Positions 32,936 through 45,636 of a stretch of 64,000 nt of DNA are shown one piece after another (the first letter of the stretch is position 1; each line of letters begins with the position of its first letter). Origin of the DNA: Akebia trifoliata (Eukaryota; Streptophyta; Magnoliopsida; Ranunculales; Lardizabalaceae); the NCBI GenBank assembly GCA_017979445.1, contig CM030706.1, positions 9,410,967 to 9,474,966 of the forward strand. Direction: 5' to 3'. The notes beneath the pieces were generated by a model, which saw nothing but the letters and a program-made list of their open reading frames with translations, was not told the DNA's origin and made no database searches. A program made the position numbers and the translations under genes.

Positions 32936-35900
32936 AATATGCAAATTCTGGCATGAATTTGAAATAACAAAAAGAATTTTACAAATTTTAAAACTAATAC
33001 AAATTTTTGATAAAAATCTTAAATGCAATTTTCATAAATCTATGGTTACCAATAGAAATTGAGAGTCCTTACTGTCTTTGTGCGAAAGAATTGAAGTGCC
33101 TGTGCGAAAATTAAGACGATTGACGCGAAAATCGAGATGAATCAAACTTCGAGATAGCTGATTTTTGAATTTGACCTGGTGGTTTCGAAGATTTCAATGC
33201 TATCATCATTTCTCCCTTATGCGGTAAAGGACGGTTTGGCTTTGAAATTGATAAAATCAGAGGTTTAAAAATCAAAAATCACGTATCACGTATGGCTGAT
33301 TTTTGATAATACGAGGTGAAAGAGAAGATAAAACCAAAAAGATATTGGGGGCGTTTTGTATATGTTGAGGTTACGGACTTCTTTTTCATCTACATCGGAA
33401 GTTGACGATGACCCGTTCGTGGTGAATCCGAGGTTGAAAATCGGAGAAAAACTATTTTTTTTTTTTAACCGTGGTTGGTTTTGGATGAAAAAAATGACGA
33501 TGAATTGTGTTTTTATATAAAAAAATTATTTATATAAATACGAGACGAAATCGATATTTTACCTATTATTTCGTTCAACGATAACTTGATCGTCCGAACT
33601 CAAAAAGTGACGAATGAATACTTTATTTTATCTAATTTTTCATTCTAGATCTAATAGTGTAGTCAAATTATACAAATTTTACCTCTAGAAATTTTTTTTT
33701 TTGCCCAATTAGACTTTAAAATTGATGTCATTTCCATTTTTGATGATAATTCGACTTTTTGGGTTTCAAAAATGATAAGTAAATAGTCGATTTTCTATAA
33801 TTTTTCGTTACGAACCCAATGGTGTGATCAAATTTTAAAAATTCTTACTTTAGTAAAAAGTCATTATTTTAGTCTTGTTCGACTCGAAAATCGAGGATTT
33901 TTCTATTTTTCTATTCGAACTGCATTTGAGCGTGCTAATATGTTGAAGTATGTTTTCCGACCATTTTGAATCTAATGGTAAGGTCAAATTGTAATGAAAA
34001 TAATCAGAACAAAATGCTACAGTTTTCCCCTAAGTCTTACTTTTAGGATTTTTTCAAAATTCAATTATTTCTTTTTTCTCGAGATACGAATAAAAAATTT
34101 AGGATTTTACATGCAGTTTGAAGGTTTATAACTACAAACTTGTAGATGTGTCACTTAACCTATAAAATCTCGAGTTTTCGATTCATATCTCAAAAAAAAA
34201 AAAAAATAATGGAATTTTGAGAAAATCCTGAAAGTGAGACTTAAGGGTAAAACTTTAGGATATTTTTGATCTTTTTTAGGTTATCTAACCTCACCATTAG
34301 ATTCAAAATGATCAAAAAAATATTTTAGCCTGTAAGTACGCTCAAATGCGAGTCCGAACAAAAAAGTTACAAAATCCTCGATTATTGAGTCGGACCAGGC
34401 TAAAATAATGATTTTTTACTAGAGCAAGAACTGTTAAAATTTGATCATACAATTGGATTCATAATGAAAAATTATAGAAAATAGACTATTTATTTGTTAT
34501 TTTTGAAGCACAAAAAGTTGAATCATAGTAAATAACGAAAACGACATCAATTTTAAGGTTATATCAGGTCAAAAAATATAAATTTTTGTTAGAGATAGAA
34601 TTTTTAGAAATTGACCACACCATTAGATCTGAAATAAAAAATTAGATGAAATAGAGTATTTATTCATCACTTTTGAAATCCGAACGGTCAAGTTATCGTC
34701 GAACAAAATAATAAGTAAAATAACGATTTCGTCTAAAAAATTTATATAAATAAAATTTTAAATTTTTTTCACTATTCATTGTCATTGTAATTTGTCCAAA
34801 AAAATTGGTTTTCTTCCCAATTTTCAAACTCTAATTCGTTCCTTACAAAACTCACCCAAGTTCCTTCCATTTTCTCACATTTTTTACCCCTTATTGTCAA
34901 AAATCAGTCGTGTATATATATAGGGAGTTTTGTAACTTTGACCTTGGGTTTCATCTGTTTCGGGTCAAACCGTCATCCATCATAGAAGGGAGAAAGGACG
35001 ACGGTGTCGAGATCTTCCAAACCACTGGGTCAAACTAAAAGATGAGTCACTTTGAAGTTCGATTCACCTTGATTTCTATGTCGATTGTCTCGATTTTCGC
35101 GTACGTGTTTCAATCCTTTCACATAGAGATAGTAAGGACTCTCAATTTTTATCGGTAAACGTAGATTTATGAAAATTGCATTTAAGATTTTATCAGAAAT
35201 TTGTTATATATTTTCAAAATATAAAATTCTTTTTCGTTGTTTCAAATTCACACCAGAACTTGCATACTTGATATGTTTAATTGTATTTTATAACAAATTA
35301 TATGTGGGTAGGATATTTTACCGGGTTATTTCCATCATTAGGGTCCTATGCACCACTCGAACCTCGTTTCGATCTAAGTTTTGTATTTTTTAATGTTATT
35401 AAAAAAATAAATTTTAATAATTGAAAAAATAATTTAATATTCAATGAACTCATATTGAGTTGATGAATATTAGAAAGTGGATATTTTGTTTGAGATATTG
35501 AAAATTGTAAAAATCAAAAAAGGGAAAAAGGGTATGAAATGGTAAAATATCAGAGTCACACCCGAGGGGTGATGTTTGCATTTTACATTGTTGTGTTGTG
35601 TAGGTTGATGAATGGATATCTAGGGATAATGTTACTGGTTGTATGTTTATTTACTTTCTATTAGAGCGAGGCGTTGTTTAGTTTTTCGTTTTGTTATTTA
35701 TTTTAGGCCGGATAACCACAGTTGTATAGTAGAAAATTAGATATCTATTTTCAACCTTGTATTGTCAAATTCTCTTTTGTTTTCAAATAAAAATAATATA
35801 TATATATAAAACTATTTTGTGAGCTGTTAAAGAGTCCGTGAATGCCTGAAGGGATAATGCGTCATATCATCTGAAGTGGTGTACTATCCTGGGATGTACG

Positions 35901-36395
35901 GTAGGGACTACCAAGCTCATACGTAGTATGTGACGCATATGAGAGTGGAGTTACAACTGGAATCCGGGTTTATTCCTCTTTATCTTTACCGGTGAACTTA
36001 TAATGTAAAGGTGGTCGTATACAAATGATTTGTATATTTGGGAATCACATGCACGCATAATAAGCATAGACGAAGATGATTAGTCAATGATCACTAACAA
36101 TTTATAATAGTTGAACGTTATAACACATCGAAAAGAGACTCATTGCTTACGGTCATGTCAAACGGCTAGTTTGAACTGGATAAATGGTCCCGCAAGTGTG
36201 GTAAACAACAACCAACCATAAAATCAGGAACTACTACTTTATTATGGAACGTCATGTCCCGACTGGGAGCAATCTAGTCGTGAATCTCAACTCTCTAATT
36301 CCATTACTGTACCATTGTGTATTATGTATATGTTGCCTTATTTTGATATATAAAATGAAATGAATGTTTAATGTTTCCATTTGATCAACTAGATT

Positions 36396-39300
36396 TGTAA
36401 CACCCCAGATTTTCAACTCATATCTCGAGGAAAGTAAATGGTGAGATTCGGAGGGAAATATCGAATGAGAGACTTAGAGTAAAATACTCGAATATTGCTA
36501 TGATTAATTTTGAGGAAAATCGACTTCGCCATTAAATTCAAAAGGATCGAAATATATACATTAGCCTGTAAACAAGTTTGAATTCGTTCGGAGGAAAAAG
36601 TTATAAAATCCTCGAATTTCGCATTAAGTGGGACCCAAAATAGTGGAATTTCGTTAGAGCGAGAATCGGAAAGATTTGATGATACCATTAGGTCCGTAGC
36701 GAAAAATTATTCGAAATGGTATATTCACTTGTCAATTTCCGAGTCCGAATGGTTAAGTTACGAACGAAGTTAGAAATGATGGGAAAATTATAAGTATGCC
36801 ATCAGCTTTATTATAAAAGAAATCTTATTTCTTTTATTTCATTTCATTTCTCTTCTTTTCTAAGAAAACCCCAAACGACAGCCACTTCTCCACCCTAGGG
36901 TTTCGACCCATTTCCGTCAAGTTTGTGCGCGAACGAAGCCGAGTTGAACCTCGACGAAGAAGGCAAAGTTGTCGGCCACGACGAGGGCTACAACTTCACC
37001 ACCTTTGGTTGTTCATTCTTGTTCGTTTTCTCCATCCTCCATCAAAACCAGCCGGGTAGCTCGAGTAAACCACCACATCTTCCGTCCGAGGGCTTCATCA
37101 AGTTAGGAGATAGGTCTATGCTTCATTTTAGAGGAGAAGGAAAACGTCATTGTCGGATACCTTGCAAACCCTAGCTCACTTTGCATCAAACTCAACTCAA
37201 CACCAATTCCTTCACCACCAACTTTGATCCTTATACGAGTTCATTGCTTTCGGCGTCCACAAACAAGTAGGGGACTTTCAATTTCTATTGGTAACTTTAG
37301 ATTTCTCAATGTGCATTTAGGGTTTTGGAAACAAAACTTATTGTTTGCTTTTGAATCGTAGAAATTGGTGTTTGATTTCAAATTCATGGTAGAAGTAGGT
37401 GTTTTGTTTATGTTTTATCGAATTTTGATAACAAAATCGTGGGTGGGTTGAATGATTCGAAGAATGGAAGAAGAATCCGAAACATGGATCGAAAACTCGA
37501 AGGTTCGAGTAAGGTTCAGGCTGTAGGTGGGAAGGGTCGGTGCCACCGGCACCTACCGAAAGCATTCTGTCGGTCCCACCGACAGAATGTTGCTTCTGCC
37601 GCCGACAAAATCAAGAAGCACCCGAAAATTTTGTTCTGTCGGCAGGACCGTCGGTCCCACCGACATCCGCCGATGATCAATTTGTCGGTTCCACTGACAG
37701 AATCCTGGTTCTGCCACCGACAGCCACCGACAGACACAGTTTTGATCAGAACAGTGTTCTGACTCTTGGTTTGACTTCCTCACACCTTATACACTATTTC
37801 TCACCCTTTATTTCATTAAAAACATTTAAGTAAATGTCCAAATCTCAAAGGATCAAAATCCGAATTTTGGTTTAAAGAACAAAACGTAATTTTCGACGTT
37901 TTCGGTAAGTTTTCAAAATGAAATAACTTTCGCGTTTCTTTGAATTAGATTACAAAAACTATATGGTGTCGAATCTCATGATCGAGACTTTCATTTCGAA
38001 AAACTCATTTTCAATTTCGAAAACTTTGAAAAATTGAGTTTCTGACACTTAGCCAAATTTTCACCAACTTTCTCTATTTTTAACAGCTTTGGTCCCGAGC
38101 ATCGCTGGGACCTTGTTTTTGAATAAACTTCGGTGATTTTCAATGGAAAGACCAAAAGAATGACTTTGAAAGATTGAAAATGAATGGTTGATTTGAAAGG
38201 ATGAAAAATGAGAATGTTGAGAGAATGGGAAAAGGGAATGAACGGTAAAATGTCAGAATCACACCCGAGGGGTGATGTCTGCATTTTACATTGTATGTTG
38301 TGTGTAGGTTGGTGAAAGGATATCCAGGTTATTAATGAAAGGGTTGCATGTTTATTTCCGATTATGTTAGCGCTTGCGCTGAGTACTGTTATTTATTTTA
38401 GGTCGATTGGCCACGGTTGCATGGTAGGAACTGGATATCCGTTCTCAACCCTGTTCTGTTAATTTCTCTTTTGTTTTAAATGAAAAATCATATATATATA
38501 CGTAGCTATTTTGTGAACTGTTAAAGGGTTTGTGAATGCCTGAAGGGATAGTGTGTCACATCATCCGGAGGGGTGCACTATCCTGGGATGTACGGTAGGG
38601 ACCACCAAACTCATACGTGGTATGGGACGCGTATGAGAGTGGAGTCACAACTGGAATCCGGGTCCATTCCTTTCTTATCTTTACCAGTGAACGTGTTTTG
38701 TAAAGGTGGTCGTATACGAGTGGAGTGTCTTTTGGGAATCACATGCACGCCTGATAGGCATAGACGAAGATGATTAGTCAGTGATCACTAACAATCTAGT
38801 AGTAGTCGAACGTTCTGACACATCGAAAAGAGACCCATTGCTTACGGTCACGTCAAACGGCCAGCCTGAGCCGGATAAATGGTCACCAGTGTGGTAAGCA
38901 CAGCGACCGACCACAAAATCATGAACTAAAAGCCAGATTTATGTTGTAACATCATGTCCTGACTGGGAGCGATCCAGTCGTGAATCCCAACTCTTTAATT
39001 CCAATACTCCACCATTTGTATTATGTATCTGTTGTTATATTTCGAATTACAAACTGAGAAGCATGTCTATTATTTTAATGTTGTCAACATTATTTGCATA
39101 AAATGGAAAATGTATAATGAGTATGGATAATTGATGTTATGTGTAATTTTTAAACTGTTTAGTTGCTCATCCCTGGCTATATGTACCAGTTGATCGTATT
39201 TTATCTTGTAAAACCTTGCATGTATTAAAATGTTCAGTATGCTTTATTCGATCATGCTTAGGAAGGGTTATTAGTAGGAATTGGCTGTGGACTTACTGGG

Positions 39301-39782
39301 TAACCATTGTTACTCACCCTTTCCTTCCTATTTTTTTTAGTTTCAGCACTTGCAGCTGTCGAGGCAGGCGTAGAGGCAGTAATTGAGGAGTATCTGGTCG
39401 ATCAGATCGACGATCAGATTTTATTGCCTGGTGAGCACTATGACCACATCCCTTAGTGTTGTCAGTTTCATCCAGGATGTATGTAGTTTTTGGATTTGAG
39501 AGTTTAGGCCTCTGTTAGAGTGAGAGTGTTTTGGTAAGCCTGTATATTGATAAATCTTCCGCACTCTGATCTATTTACATGTTAGATGTAATTAGTCTTC
39601 CGCTGTTATTTTTCCTGTATCTACATTTTTATATACAGGTTTTGTTATAAATTGGTTTATCAGGTTTGAGTTCCGTGAAACGCTAACATAAGCAGAGGAG
39701 ACCATGCCGAAATTTTGAGGTGCCACCTAGTACCTTGAGGTTTGGCATTGGGATTTGTGTTAGCGTTTGGCGGGGCGCCACA
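36396..39782 (+). mobile_element. LTR-type element family L, copy 3, 3387 bp, nested in copy 2, target duplication AGATT
   Basis: Starts TGTAACACCCCAGATTTTC and ends GGCGGGGCGCCACA, the best-preserved TG...CA ends of the family. AGATT flanks it (36391-36395, 39783-39787). The empty site is visible in copy 1, on the reverse strand near 29850. Its longest ORFs (for example 36923-37174) have no gag, protease or polymerase motifs and fall in the region unlike its sisters. It is the youngest of the four by end quality. It may be a solo LTR of a giant-LTR family or a short non-autonomous element. Confidence 0.93.
37530..37735. repeat. Cluster of CTGTCGGT/ACCGACAG hairpins
   Basis: GC-rich for this window. 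Perfect or near-perfect palindromes such as CTGTCGGTCCCACCGACAG recur five or more times in about 200 bp with CCGCCGA words between. Family L copy 4 lacks this block at the aligned position (about 44000-44220), so it is specific to copy 3 or its sublineage. ORFs on both strands here are by-products of the repeats. Confidence 0.8.
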
Positions 39783-40480
39783 AGATTTGTATAAAAAGAA
39801 AATATTATAGTGAGTACTACTGATGGATGTAATGTGAGTTTTAAAATATTTAGTTGCTCATCCTTAGCTAAATGTACCAGTTAATTGTAGTTTCTTCTGT
39901 AAAATTTTGTATATTTTAAAATATGATTTAGTATATTTATTTGTTCATATTAGGAGAGGTTATTGGCAGAAATTGTTTACTTCCCTACTAGGTAACCATT
40001 GTTACTCACCGTTTTCTTCTCCATTTTTTTTTAGTTTTAAATCCGGAGCTTGACGAGGCAGGTGTAGAACACAAATGAGGACTATCTGGTAGGTCCGATA
40101 GACGACCATAGTCTATTACCTGGTGAATATTAGGGTTATACCCCTCTAGTGGTGTTAGTTTGTCTAGGAAGTATTATGGATTTTGTACTGAGCGTCAGGA
40201 CTTTTGCTAGAGTGAGGAGTTTTGTATAATCCTGTGTTTTATTTATCCTTTCATACTCTGATCTATCATACGTTATTAGATGTATATAAGCTTCCGCTAT
40301 TATTCTATTTTGTATGTATATATGCAGGATATAGTGTATGTTGTTTATCAGGTGCAGGTTGAAGGCCTTGGAATACTAACATAAACAGAGAAGACCATGT
40401 CGAAATTTCGAGGCGCTACCTAGTGCCTCGAGATCTGACATAGGACTTTGTGTTAGCGTTTAATGGGGCACCACATAACC

Positions 40481-41747
40481 TATTCTAAATCTTTTTCACA
40501 TAACTTTAATTCCATAATATTTTCAAGATCAAGAATCATATATATCTCAAGAATCCTATACACGCTTCTCAATATCAAAGTTAGATGCATTTACCTTGTG
40601 CCATAAGAAATCGATGAACTGATTTGTTGGAGGTGTCCCTTGCTCCAAACCACCTTCCAATGCTCCAACGTTTATCAAAACCCAATCATGTGAATCGATG
40701 ATCCATGTGCTATGTTTTTTAAACTCATTTTTTATTCCCTTTCTATGTTGTTTCGATCTTTAGGGATTTAGTGATTGATGGTATCATGTCAATACAAAAC
40801 CCTTTGGTACTTTTCAAATCATCGAAATTGATTAACCATTATGGAAATGCCGTTCTACTTAAATAGATGCGTAGAGGGCCTAGAGTTCCTTTTTTTTGTA
40901 GGATTCTTATCCATCAAGGTTTCCTTGTAAGAGTTCAAGTGGTGTTTATATTTTTCCAATTCATATTGGGATATTCTTTATTATTGACGTTTCTTTAATT
41001 AATAAAATCCTTGTGCAAGTCAAATACCCAAACACATGTAGGTTATTGGGCCACACATAAATAATTCTTATAGTAGAATCATGTATCTTCCCACAAGACT
41101 TGGAGAATTCTTCTTGGTGTAGTAATAAACATAGTCTTATGCTTATTGGGTTAATAGTAGACTAGTTCTTCCTCATAAAAGTTGATGTCAATAAAGGTAT
41201 CCTCGTTTACTTGTTGATGTGGCAGTACCTACAATGTAAAGCCAACTTTGTCCCAACTATTAAAGTTGAAACCTTTGTCAAACTTTCTTTGGTGAATTGG
41301 AAATGTAATTTTGGGTTTTAGGGGAGTTTGTACCTTTTATATGTGGGTGCCGACATTGCTAGCTTGGAATCAATTTTTCTCTCAAGCTTGGTTTAACTGA
41401 TATATTTTAATTGCACATGTACAATTGATTTACATTTTCTGGGGAATTCATACCTTTTGGAAGTGTGGTTGAAAGAAGAACAAGTTCTTACAATTAAGGG
41501 TGTCCATTGATCCCGTGGCTTGTAAACCTGGCTCCACGGGTCCAAAAAGATGGATTAAGGCCTTGATCTTGAACCTGTGAAGGTAGGCCAAGTTAAAAAA
41601 AAAAAAAAAAAAAATAGCCCCTTAAGTTCGTGCTCGAGCTAAGGCTTAAAATGCCCAACCCTATTTGATTTGGCCTATTAGTATATTTTCGATGTATATA
41701 TTATGTGTAGATAAATGTACTGTTTTATAACAAAAGATAACTAGAAC
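40481..41747. other. Spacer, no recognised gene
   Basis: About 1.27 kb between family L copy 2 and the segment shared with 25301. It includes a 20-base A tract near 41596. Pieces such as TTGTGCCATAAGAAATCGATG could be old retroelement text but I cannot place them. Confidence 0.5.
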
Positions 41748-41945
41748 ATATTATAAATAATAATTTTACATTCATCTCTAACTATTTTTCAATGAGGATA
41801 GATATTTGACTCCTATTTTGATGAAAAATAATATCAAACATCAAATCATCAGTGTTTTAAAAACTGGATTGGACTATTCTGTCGACAGATTGAGTTGGAC
41901 CAGACTAGGTAACTTTTATGGGGCAAATCGACCAAATGTTTTAAT
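41748..41945. repeat. Duplicate of 25301-25500 containing a truncated CAGTGTTTTAAAAA element
   Basis: Collinear with 25301-25500 through the left end of the inverted-repeat element (CAGTGTTTTAAAAACTGG) until family L copy 4 interrupts it at 41946. Part of the element's interior (CATGTGGCATTAGATCATG) reappears after copy 4 at about 45536, matching 25564. Confidence 0.8.
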
Positions 41946-42028
41946 TATGGCGCCCTCGAAAACTAACACAAATCCCAATGCCAAATTTTGAGGTACTAGG
42001 TGGCACCTCAAAATTTTGACATAGTTTC

Positions 42029-42124
42029 TGTAGACACCCCAATTTGAACGGGCCCATACTCGAATGATGGCGACTCCAAACCATCGTAGATGTGGCGTCG
42101 TAATGACGAAATCCCGTGTCTACA
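42029..42124. mobile_element. 96-bp LTR-like element with GTTTC target duplication
   Basis: Begins TGTAGACACCCC and ends CCCGTGTCTACA. The first and last 9 bases (TGTAGACAC/GTGTCTACA) are perfect inverted repeats, borders are TG...CA, and GTTTC flanks both sides (42024-42028, 42125-42129). Sister family L copies read straight through this point, so it is a genuine insertion. The size suits a solo LTR of a TRIM/SMART-type miniature retrotransposon. The terminus TGTAGACACCCC is the same as that of the 1.6-kb solo LTR. Confidence 0.88.
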
Positions 42125-44011
42125 GTTTCGTTTGTTTATGTTCGCTTTCCAAGGCACTTGAAAACCTGATAAACCAATATACAATAAATCCTATATATAT
42201 AAATACCAAAAAAATGCAAGCAACGAAATATCGTAAATTTTGAACAACGTAGAGTTCGATCAGGGTTATGTAAGGAGTGAAATATATAAGATTACAAAAA
42301 TATATCCTCACTTTAACATGAAATTAACACTCGACCCCAAAATTTATGTACATCTCCTAGACGAAATTGACAACGCTAATAGGTGTAGTCTCAATATTCA
42401 CCAGGCAATGGACACTGGTCATCGATATGACTACTAGATAATCCTTGCTTGTTGGCTCTACAACTGCGGGCCTTGAAATTAGAAGATATGGAAGGAAATG
42501 GTAAGTAATAATGGTTACCCAATAAGTCCACAAATAATTTCTATTAATAATATTTCCTAAACATGAACGAGTAAGCATATTGAAATATTTCAATCCATGC
42601 AAAATTTTATAAATTAAACTATAATTAACTAGTACATATAGTCAGGGATGAGCAACTAAACATGTTAAAGATTTACAAAACAGAAATTATCAGTACTCAC
42701 TATACATTTTCATTTTTATACAAATCTAATTGACAACATTGAAACAGTAACCATCATTTTCAGTTTTATAATTCAAAATATGGCAACAGATACATAATAC
42801 ATAATGGTGGAGTAGTAGAATTAAAGGGTTGGAATTCACGATTGGATCGCTCCCAATCGGGACATGATGTTACAATGCGTTGTTAGGTTTTAGTTCTTGA
42901 TTTTGTAACCAGTCGATGCAACGTAACACACTTGGTTGACCATTTATCTGGCTCAGGCTGACTGTTTGACGTGACCACTCTTTTCGATGTGTCAGGACGT
43001 TTGACTACTGTAGATTGTTAATGATCACTAACTAATCATCTTTATTTATGCCTATCAGGTGTGTATGTGATTCCCAAAATATACAACCATATTCGTGTAC
43101 AACCATCTTTACATTACAAGTTCATGGGTAAAGATAAAAAGGAATTAATCTAGATTCCAGTTGTAATTCCACCCTTATACGCGATCCATATCATGTATGA
43201 GCTTGGTTGTCCTTACCGTACATTCCAAAATAACACATCACTTTGGATGATATGACGTACTATCCCTTCAGGCATTCACAAGCTCTTTAACAGTTCACAA
43301 AATATATATAATATGATATACATATATATATATATCATATTTCTTTGAAAACAAAAGAGAAATTAACATTACAAGATTGAGAATGGATATCCAATTCCTA
43401 CCATGTAATAGTGGCCCTTCGGTCTAAAGTCAATAATAGTGTGAAAACCTAAACTAGTGCCTTACATTAACAAAAATTAAATAAACATGTAATCCTGAAT
43501 ATCCGTTCATCAACCTATACACAATACAACCATGTAAAATGCAGACATCATCCCTCGGGTGTGATTATAACATTTTACTGTTTCATCCTATTTTCTCATT
43601 TTTGGTATTTTCATTTTTCATCTTTTTGAACACAACATTCATTCATCAAATTTTCAATTTCATTTTGATTATTCAATCGACAAATTATCGAAGTTTACTC
43701 AAAATAGGGTCCCGACGATGCACGAAACCAAACTGTCAAAATTGGAAAAGATGTGAAAATTTGGCTAAGTGTCAGAAACGCGATTTTTCAAATTTCTTTA
43801 AATTGAAAACTAGTTTTTTAGAATTGAACGCCTTGAATATAAGATTCAATATCATATAATTTTTATAACTCAATTTCAAGTAATGCAAAAGATATTTGAT
43901 TTTGAAAATCTAACGAAAACGTCAAAATTTACGTTTTGTTCTTGAAACCAAAAATTGGATTTTAATCATTTGAGATTTGAATCTTGAAATCATTCCCATT
44001 GTTCTGAAAAT

Positions 44012-44023
44012 GGGGGGGGGGGG
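44012..44023. repeat. Poly-G tract
   Basis: Twelve consecutive G in an otherwise AT-rich element; could be a sequencing or assembly weak spot. Confidence 0.9.
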
Positions 44024-45259
44024 TAAAACCTTACTTTTATTAAAGAACTTAAAGTAAATAGAAAGTAAAAATTGAATATGACATTTACTTAAATGAAAAT
44101 AAAAGTTGAAGAGGACATTTATTAAATATTTTTAATAAAATAAAATATACAAGTGATGGGGGGAATAAAACAAATTTATTGTTAAACCAATTTTTGGGTT
44201 TGTCCTCCGTTCTTCGAATTCATCGTCCCATGCATGAATTTATTGTTAAAATTCAATAAAAACACATCAAATATGTAATCCTAACATAAATTTAAAAATA
44301 AGTAAAGAATTTTTACGATTTATAAACATAACACATATTTGATAAAAGTCCTAAATGCATGTTTTCGCAATCTACGATTACCAATAGGAATTGAGAGTGC
44401 CCTACCAAAGATCATGGTTGTCGGAGGTGATGAGTCAGCATGGGAATCAAAGGTTGAAAGCACGATACTCGAAGTTGGACTAACTTGGGTGCGAAACGAA
44501 CAGTAGTTGGCAAAGATTTTGGTAACGATGTTATTCCTCCTTTTACGATGAAGAATGATCATTCCTTAAACTCGATGAAACTTCGAGTGGGTGGTATCAA
44601 AACCTACTTGTTATTTTTTATGAAAAATAAAGAGAAAGAAAATCAAATGAAGATCAAAGGTGGAGGAGTTGTAGAATTTGTCGATGCTAACGACTTTTTC
44701 TTCTTTGTCGATGATCAATTCGAACTCGATCGCAATAGATCTTGATAAGAAGGGGTTGAACCCCTTGGGTTGAGAATGGGATGGTTCTTTGTGAGTTGAA
44801 GAGAAGAGAATGAAATAAAAGAAATAGTTTGTTCTTTTATAAAAAGTTAGAGGGGTATTTTTGGTATTTTCTTATTTGTTTCGATTGTTGATGATATTTT
44901 GATTTCCTAGACTTGAAATTTGACGAATGAATACTTTATTTTTAATAATTTCTCGTCGCAAACCTAACGGTGTTGCCAGATTTTACTTATTCTCGTTCTA
45001 AAAAAAATTCATCATTTTAAGTCCCATTTAACATGAAATTTAAGAATTTTATAACTTTTAGTCTGAACTAAAATTCAAGCGTGCTTACAAGCTAAAGTAA
45101 GTTTTTTGACCATTTTGAATCTAATGGCGAAGTTAAATTTCATTAAAAATAAACAAAATAAAATTTGAGTGTTTTACCATAAGTCTTTTTTTTAGAATTT
45201 TCTCAAAATTTCATTATTAGATTTTCTCGAAATATGAATTAAAAACTCGGGGTATTACA

Positions 45260-45636
45260 TTAAGTGTTTTCGTATTTCTTCTCAACATATTAATTTAGAA
45301 GATCACTTTACTTACTAACTTAGTAAGATTTCAAATCTTACCAATGGCAATCCAATACCATACATGCACAATTTCATATTCAAAAATAAAAAATAAAATA
45401 AAACCTATTTTGACATCTAATGTGTTGAAAATAGAGGGCTACCAAACTCCCAAAAATATTTAAAATTCAACAATCAAAATTCATTTGTTCTTTGATTTTT
45501 TTTTAGAGGTTCTTAAAATTTTGTCCCCTATATTCATGTGGCATTAGATCATGTTTTTAAATACCACAATATGAGTTAGTCAAGCTAATTTGACTCATTT
45601 ATTTATTTTAACTAAATATTTCATTTGTAAACAAAG
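45260..45636. other. Spacer between family L copy 4 and duplication copy B
   Basis: Contains TTACTAACTTAGTAAG followed by a short inverted TTAC...GTAAG word, also seen near 1360 and 46960, and the CATGTGGCATTAGATCATG block shared with 25564. No gene. Confidence 0.5.

Larger units (their letters stand above)
29170..34111 (-). mobile_element. LTR-type element family L, copy 1 (minus), with two insertions
   Basis: The 3' end in plus-strand text reads TATGACGCCCCGCCAAACG; the 5' end at 34111 reads GGATTTTACA. After removing the inserted MITE (30392-30757) and solo LTR (31321-32935) about 2.96 kb remain, collinear with copies 2, 3 and 4. Recognisable blocks include AACGCTAACACAAA, GGTTACCATTGTTACTCAC-type text, the CATACGTATGAG block and a TA microsatellite. 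No gag or pol is present, so this is a solo LTR or a non-coding LTR derivative. Flanking 5-mers AGTAG and TGCAG match at only 3 of 5, as an old insertion might. Confidence 0.8.
34161..40475 (+). mobile_element. LTR-type element family L, copy 2 (plus), target duplication TAACC
   Basis: Starts TATAAAATCTCGAG (TG changed to TA) and ends GGGGCACCACA. TAACC lies directly before (34156-34160) and after (40476-40480). Removing nested copy 3 leaves about 2.93 kb. It is oriented head to head with copy 1, leaving a 49-bp spacer, so the two 5' halves form a near-palindrome centred at about 34136. No coding region. Confidence 0.9.
41946..45259 (-). mobile_element. LTR-type element family L, copy 4 (minus)
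   Basis: Plus-strand text begins TATGGCGCCCTCGAAAACTA and ends CTCGGGGTATTACA, matching the reversed ends of copy 3. Flanks TTAAT and TTAAG agree at 4 of 5. It carries the 96-bp LTR-like insertion at 42029-42124. Collinear landmarks are the CCATTATGTATTATG-type block, TA microsatellite (43310-43340) and the bases near 43530 (AATGCAGACATCATCCCTCG). No coding motifs. Confidence 0.85.

Noticed and set aside
36923..37833. Overlapping ORFs in family L copy 3 as a gene
   Set aside because: They overlap on both strands, are made largely of the palindrome cluster, and have no retroelement or host domain.
36396..39782. Mutator-like insertion with 9-bp duplication AGATTTGTA
   Set aside because: Part of the apparent 9-mer belongs to the element's own TGTA start. 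With TG...CA borders and AGATT the empty site in copy 1 fits exactly, so an LTR-type insertion is simpler.
29170..40475. One giant foldback element with 3-kb inverted arms
   Set aside because: Copy 2 has its own TAACC target duplication and copy 1 ends 49 bp away, so two independent insertions explain the structure.
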